Positions 60,775-64,000 of a stretch of DNA of 64,000 nucleotides are shown here, in pieces. Under the pieces are notes generated by a model, which ran no database searches, was not told the DNA's origin, and worked only from the letters and a program-made list of their open reading frames with translations. Positions within the stretch are counted from its first letter, which is position 1; every line of letters starts with the position of its first letter. The stretch comes from Micavibrio sp. UBA6929 (GTDB lineage Bacteria; Pseudomonadota; Alphaproteobacteria; Micavibrionales; Micavibrionaceae): assembly GCA_002448815.1 (NCBI GenBank), contig DKAJ01000001.1, forward strand, positions 107,822 through 171,821, in the 5' to 3' direction. Made by a program: the position numbers and the translations under genes.

Positions 60775-60805
60775 GAAAAAGCCCTTCCGGTGAGGGAAGG
60801 GCTTT
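60775..60805 (-). terminator. Intrinsic terminator after rplT
   Basis: On the minus strand AAAGCCCTTCC (60795-60805) pairs exactly with GGAAGGGCTTT (60778-60788) around a 6-base loop and is followed by TTTTTCTT. An 11-bp GC-rich stem, 27 bases after the rplT stop. Confidence 0.9.
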
Positions 60806-60831
60806 GTATATCTGTATCAAAAGGGCTTGGA

Positions 60832-61197
60832 TTACGCCGCTTTTTTCAATGCATCTTGTGCTTGTTTTGCAAGTGCGGCAAAGCCAGCTTCGTCATGGTA
60901 TGCGATTTCTGACAATGCTTTGCGGTCAAGCTCAATGCCAGCCAATTTCAGGCCGTGCATCATTGTTGAGTATTTCAAGTCAAACAGGCGCGCTGCAGCG
61001 TTGATACGCTGGATCCACAATTTGCGGAAATCGCGTTTCTTGTTGCGGCGGTCGCGGTATGCGTACTGACCTGCTTTTTCAACTGCTTGCACTGCGGTGC
61101 GGAAACAATTTTTACGGCGGCCGTAGTAACCTTTAGCTGCCTTGATGACTTTACGGTGTCTTGCGTGAGCGCGAACGCCTCCTTTTACACGTGCCAT
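60832..61197 (-). CDS. rplT: Ribosomal protein L20
   Basis: The 121-residue basic protein begins MARVKGGVRAHARHRKVIKAAKGYYGRRKN, cited here by its first and last motifs (ARVKGG and GYYGRR), then has QYAYRDRRNKKRDFRKLWIQRINAA, the conserved core (QYAYRDRR to LWIQRINAA). L20 binds 23S rRNA early in assembly of the large subunit and can repress its own operon. The ATG overlaps the rpmI stop by one base (TAATG). A terminator follows. Confidence 0.97.
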   Translation of the reverse strand: MARVKGGVRAHARHRKVIKAAKGYYGRRKNCFRTAVQAVEKAGQYAYRDRRNKKRDFRKLWIQRINAAARLFDLKYSTMMHGLKLAGIELDRKALSEIAYHDEAGFAALAKQAQDALKKAA

Positions 61198-61445
61198 TAT
61201 TTGCCTCCCTCAGTTTTAGCAGCAGGAGCTGCAGTTTTGCGTTTGCGGTTGTATGGCAAGAAATTGCGAAGAACGATACGTTGATCTGGTTCGCTCAATA
61301 CGCCAAGTGCGCGCGCTTTACGCTTCATTGATTTTGGTTTGTTCATTTGCATGTGACGCATAAAGGCCGCTTTGGCTTTGACACGTCCGGTCTTTGTGAC
61401 CTTAAAGCGTTTTTTAACGCTCGAGTGGGTCTTCATCTTCGGCAT
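61197..61445 (-). CDS. rpmI: Ribosomal protein L35
   Basis: The 82-residue basic protein begins MPKMKTHSSVKKRFKVTKTG, the universal L35 start, and has the VLSEPDQRIVLRNFLPYNR segment near the end. The tail is rich in K and A, an extension seen in several alphaproteobacteria. I start at ATG 61445, preceded by AAGGAGAT; a longer frame to 61499 crosses the leader. infC, the usual first gene of this operon, is absent and polA lies upstream instead. Confidence 0.96.
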   Translation of the reverse strand: MPKMKTHSSVKKRFKVTKTGRVKAKAAFMRHMQMNKPKSMKRKARALGVLSEPDQRIVLRNFLPYNRKRKTAAPAAKTEGGK

Positions 61446-61521
61446 TTCATATCTCCTTGTTAAAGGGTTAAATTGCGTGGTCGAGGCAGCCGATCCCAAG
61501 CCAGACCACTATCAAGGGTGC

Positions 61522-61551
61522 TTTATAGAAGAACTTGAAAGGCAATTGCAA
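61522..61551 (-). promoter_or_regulatory. Promoter of rpmI-rplT
   Basis: On the minus strand TTGCAA (61546-61551), 18 bases, TATAAA (61522-61527). It lies between polA and rpmI, leaving a leader of about 70 bases that could host L20 autoregulation. Confidence 0.55.
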
Positions 61552-61596
61552 GGGAAAAGTGCGTGTAAAAACGCAGATTTTTGTATGCCGCGCGGT

Positions 61597-64000
61597 TTAA
61601 TGTGCTTGCGCCCAGTTATCACCGTGTCCAGCCTCGGCAATCAGGGGAAGTCCCAGATCAATGCCGTGCAGGCTGGCGGCATCTTCCATGACGCGTTTGA
61701 CGCAGGCGGATGTGGCGTCAATCTCGCCTTCGGGAACTTCGAAAATCAGTTCATCATGCACCTGAAGCAGCATCTTTGCGCGCAGTCCCTCATCAAACAG
61801 CGCCGCAGGAATGCGCGCCATTGAGATGCGCATAATATCTGCCGCCGTGCCTTGCAGGGGCGCATTAATCGCCTGACGTTCGGCAAAAGCGCGCACTGCG
61901 CCGTTTTTATCGTTAATGCCGCGAATGGTGCATTTGCGGCCGTGCGCTGTGGTGACGTATCCGTTATCTTTGGCTTGCTGCTTTGCGCCGTCCATATAAT
62001 CGCCAAGCTCGGGAAAGCGGGCGAGGTATTTCTTGATGAAGTCATTGGCTTCACCGACGCTGACGTTCAATTGCTTAGAGAGGCCAAATCCTGAAATGCC
62101 ATAGATAATGCCAAAATTAACGGCCTTGGCACTGCGGCGAAGCTCTGGCGTGACGTCATCAATGGCAACGCCAAAGACTTGCGAGGCTGTCAGCGTATGA
62201 ATGTCCACCCCATCAATGAAGGCTTGTTTCAGTGCGCTAATCCCTGCAAGCGCGGCGGCAAGGCGAAGCTCAACTTGCGAGTAATCGACGCTGAGCAGTG
62301 TATGCCCTTCGGCAGGAACGAAGGCTTCACGTATTTTGCGACCTTCTTCGGTGCGGATGGGGATGTTTTGCAAGTTCGGGTCACTGGATGAAAAGCGCCC
62401 AGTGGTCGTATGCGCCACGGCAAAAGATGTATGCACGCGCCCTGTGGACGGGTTGATCTGTGCCTGAAGCGCATCGCTGTAGGTCGATTTTAATTTAGCA
62501 AGCTGACGGTAATCGAGGATACGTGCGACAATGTCGTGCCCTTCATCGGCAAGCTTTTCCAGCACGCTGGCAGAGGTGCTCCACTCGCCGCCCTTGGTTT
62601 TTTTGCCGCCTTGAAGGCCCATTTCTCCAAACAGAAGCTCAGCCACTTGCTTGGGCGAGGCAATGTTAAATTCGCGTCCGGCAAGGTCGTAAATTTCTTT
62701 TTCTAAAACGCGCAGTTTGCTTTCAAAATCGGTGCTCATGTCAAATAAGGCCTGTGTATCGACCTTAATGCCTTCCAGTTCCATGCGTGCAATCACAGGG
62801 ATCAACGGGCGGTCGATGTCTTCGTAAATGCGGCACATTTTCTCGGCCGCAAGGCGGGGTTTTAACACCTTATGCAGGCGCAGCGTGACATCCGCATCCT
62901 CGGCCGCGTAATCAAGCGCCTTATCAATCGCAACCATATCAAAGGTGACTTGTGATTTGCCTTTGCCTGCGACCTCTTCGTATTTAATGGGCGTGTGGCC
63001 CAGCATTTCGCTGGCAAGGTTATCCATACTGTGTGAATGCGCCGCCCCATCCAGTACATATGACATCATCATTGTGTCATCGCACGGTGTCATTTCAATC
63101 CCCTCGCGGGCAAGGATTTGCCAGTCATATTTGGCGTTATGGGCGATTTTTAAAATGCCTTCATCCTCTAACGCGGGTTTTAACATTTCAATGACGCGCG
63201 CCTTGGGTAATTGCGCGGGCATGTCGTCGCCGCCGCCCAAAAGATCAGCTTCAGGCGCTTGGTGCCCCACAGGGATGTACGCGGCTTCACCCGGCGTGAT
63301 GCAAAGCGATATACCGACCAATGATGCCTTCGCAGGTGTAAGCGCCGTGGTCTCGGTATCGATGCTGAGGATGCCTTCTTTCTGCGCCGCATCGATCCAG
63401 CGTTGCAGGGTGGCCACATCATTAATCAGGGTATAAGTGTTATCCTTAATCGCGGGATAGTCCTTAAGTGGATCATCTATTGCTGCGGCAGGGGCGCTGT
63501 CTTGCGCGGCGCTGTTATCGCTCTGCGCGCTGGAGGAGGGGGCAGAGGCTGGCGCGCCAAGGCGTTTCAGGATGCTTTTGAAATCATGCTTTTGCAAAAA
63601 CGAAACCAGCGCCGGTTTTTCCGGATCGTGGGTTTTAAACTCTTCCAAGGCCATCGGCACAGGCGCATCATCGTCCAGCTTAACCAGCTTTTGTGAAATG
63701 CGGGCGTCCTCGGCATGATCAATCAGCTTTTCGCGGCGCTTGGGCTGTTTGATTTCTTCGGCGCGGTTTAAGAGCTCCTCAAGCGAGCCATATTCGTTAA
63801 TCAGTTGCGCGGCTGTTTTGATGCCGATTCCTGGTACGCCAGGGACGTTATCGACGCTATCCCCTGCAAGGGCCTGCACATCAACAACGCGGCTGGGCGG
63901 TACGCCAAATTTCTCGATCACGCCGTCATGATCAACCCATTTGTCTTTCATCGGGTCCAGCATCCGCACGTTATCGTTTACCAGTTGCATTAAATCTTTA
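61597..64000 (-). CDS. polA: DNA polymerase I (N-terminus outside the window)
   Basis: About 800 residues are visible and the reading frame continues past the window edge (KDLMQLVNDNVRMLDPMK lies at the boundary). The 5'-3' exonuclease part shows LAGDSVDNVPGVPGIGIKTA. A variable linker of A, P and S follows. The 3'-5' exonuclease domain has an intact DxE site (SIDTETT), so proofreading is expected. The polymerase palm shows SVDYSQVELRLAA and VHDELIFEV, and the fingers RRSAKAVNFGIIYG. PolA fills gaps in repair and removes RNA primers. The missing N-terminus is about 140-150 residues. Confidence 0.96.
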   Translation of the reverse strand, partial: KDLMQLVNDNVRMLDPMKDKWVDHDGVIEKFGVPPSRVVDVQALAGDSVDNVPGVPGIGIKTAAQLINEYGSLEELLNRAEEIKQPKRREKLIDHAEDARISQKLVKLDDDAPVPMALEEFKTHDPEKPALVSFLQKHDFKSILKRLGAPASAPSSSAQSDNSAAQDSAPAAAIDDPLKDYPAIKDNTYTLINDVATLQRWIDAAQKEGILSIDTETTALTPAKASLVGISLCITPGEAAYIPVGHQAPEADLLGGGDDMPAQLPKARVIEMLKPALEDEGILKIAHNAKYDWQILAREGIEMTPCDDTMMMSYVLDGAAHSHSMDNLASEMLGHTPIKYEEVAGKGKSQVTFDMVAIDKALDYAAEDADVTLRLHKVLKPRLAAEKMCRIYEDIDRPLIPVIARMELEGIKVDTQALFDMSTDFESKLRVLEKEIYDLAGREFNIASPKQVAELLFGEMGLQGGKKTKGGEWSTSASVLEKLADEGHDIVARILDYRQLAKLKSTYSDALQAQINPSTGRVHTSFAVAHTTTGRFSSSDPNLQNIPIRTEEGRKIREAFVPAEGHTLLSVDYSQVELRLAAALAGISALKQAFIDGVDIHTLTASQVFGVAIDDVTPELRRSAKAVNFGIIYGISGFGLSKQLNVSVGEANDFIKKYLARFPELGDYMDGAKQQAKDNGYVTTAHGRKCTIRGINDKNGAVRAFAERQAINAPLQGTAADIMRISMARIPAALFDEGLRAKMLLQVHDELIFEVPEGEIDATSACVKRVMEDAASLHGIDLGLPLIAEAGHGDNWAQAH

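Noticed and set aside
1..64000. Search for tRNA genes, CRISPR arrays, insertion sequences and phage genes.
   Set aside because: None could be supported by reading; a tRNA scan would be decisive for the short gaps.

Overview
The window looks like the chromosome of an alphaproteobacterium. The evidence is a GcrA-type cell-cycle regulator, a two-domain cold-shock protein, the rpoZ-rel-acpS-lepB-rnc-era block, thrC next to an M16 peptidase, an RNase P RNA of bacterial type A, and a meso-DAP-type MurE. Base composition is balanced. No insertion sequences, phage genes, CRISPR arrays or tRNA genes were seen. Gene content (small dispersed unknowns, a large FecR-type adhesin) would fit a Micavibrio-like lineage, but that placement is inference.

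Layout. 1-3483: end of purA, a membrane-anchored pseudokinase with a membrane partner, and a TPR lipoprotein on the other strand. 3567-9319: ribF, two tandem AEC transporters, ileS. 9358-10563: msrA and an AmpD-like amidase. 10576-10920: rnpB on the minus strand, divergent from 11036-24465, a division and cell wall (dcw) cluster: rsmH, ftsL, ftsI, murE, a degenerate murF homologue, mraY, an inverted orphan gene, murD, ftsW, murG, murC, murB. 24520-27763: a small cyclic-nucleotide-binding-domain protein and a 908-residue FecR/cadherin-like surface protein. 27966-30581: acpP, fabF, mltG. 31318-35416: asnB, a sugar epimerase and a family 4 glycosyltransferase. 35557-44280: algH-like gene convergent with a long minus-strand run (LpxH-like phosphoesterase, M16 peptidase, thrC, M32 carboxypeptidase, two paralogous unknowns). 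44361-45806: pdxT and pdxS, divergent from 46013-52100: rpoZ, rel, DUF2062, acpS, lepB, rnc, era. 52259-55368: gcrA, a double cold-shock protein, an acyl-CoA ligase. 55375-64000, all minus: pheT, a GNAT gene, pheS, a HAD phosphatase, a membrane protein, rplT, rpmI and the 3' part of polA.

How the genes fit together. Most of the window is housekeeping: peptidoglycan precursor synthesis and septation, fatty acid elongation, translation, stringent response, membrane protein export, DNA replication and repair, and PLP synthesis. The parts that depart from the ordinary are: (1) the gene in the murF slot, which keeps the MurF scaffold but has lost the ATP-binding loop; (2) an inverted gene of unknown function inside the dcw cluster; (3) PdxST beside the operon where alphaproteobacteria usually carry pdxJ, with pdxJ itself absent from that operon; (4) a pair of overlapping paralogues that carry TraB/TIKI/ChaN-like motifs; (5) a transmembrane pseudokinase operon; and (6) several strong hairpins and palindromes in intergenic DNA. 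No gap without a gene exceeds 300 bases apart from the one that holds rnpB.
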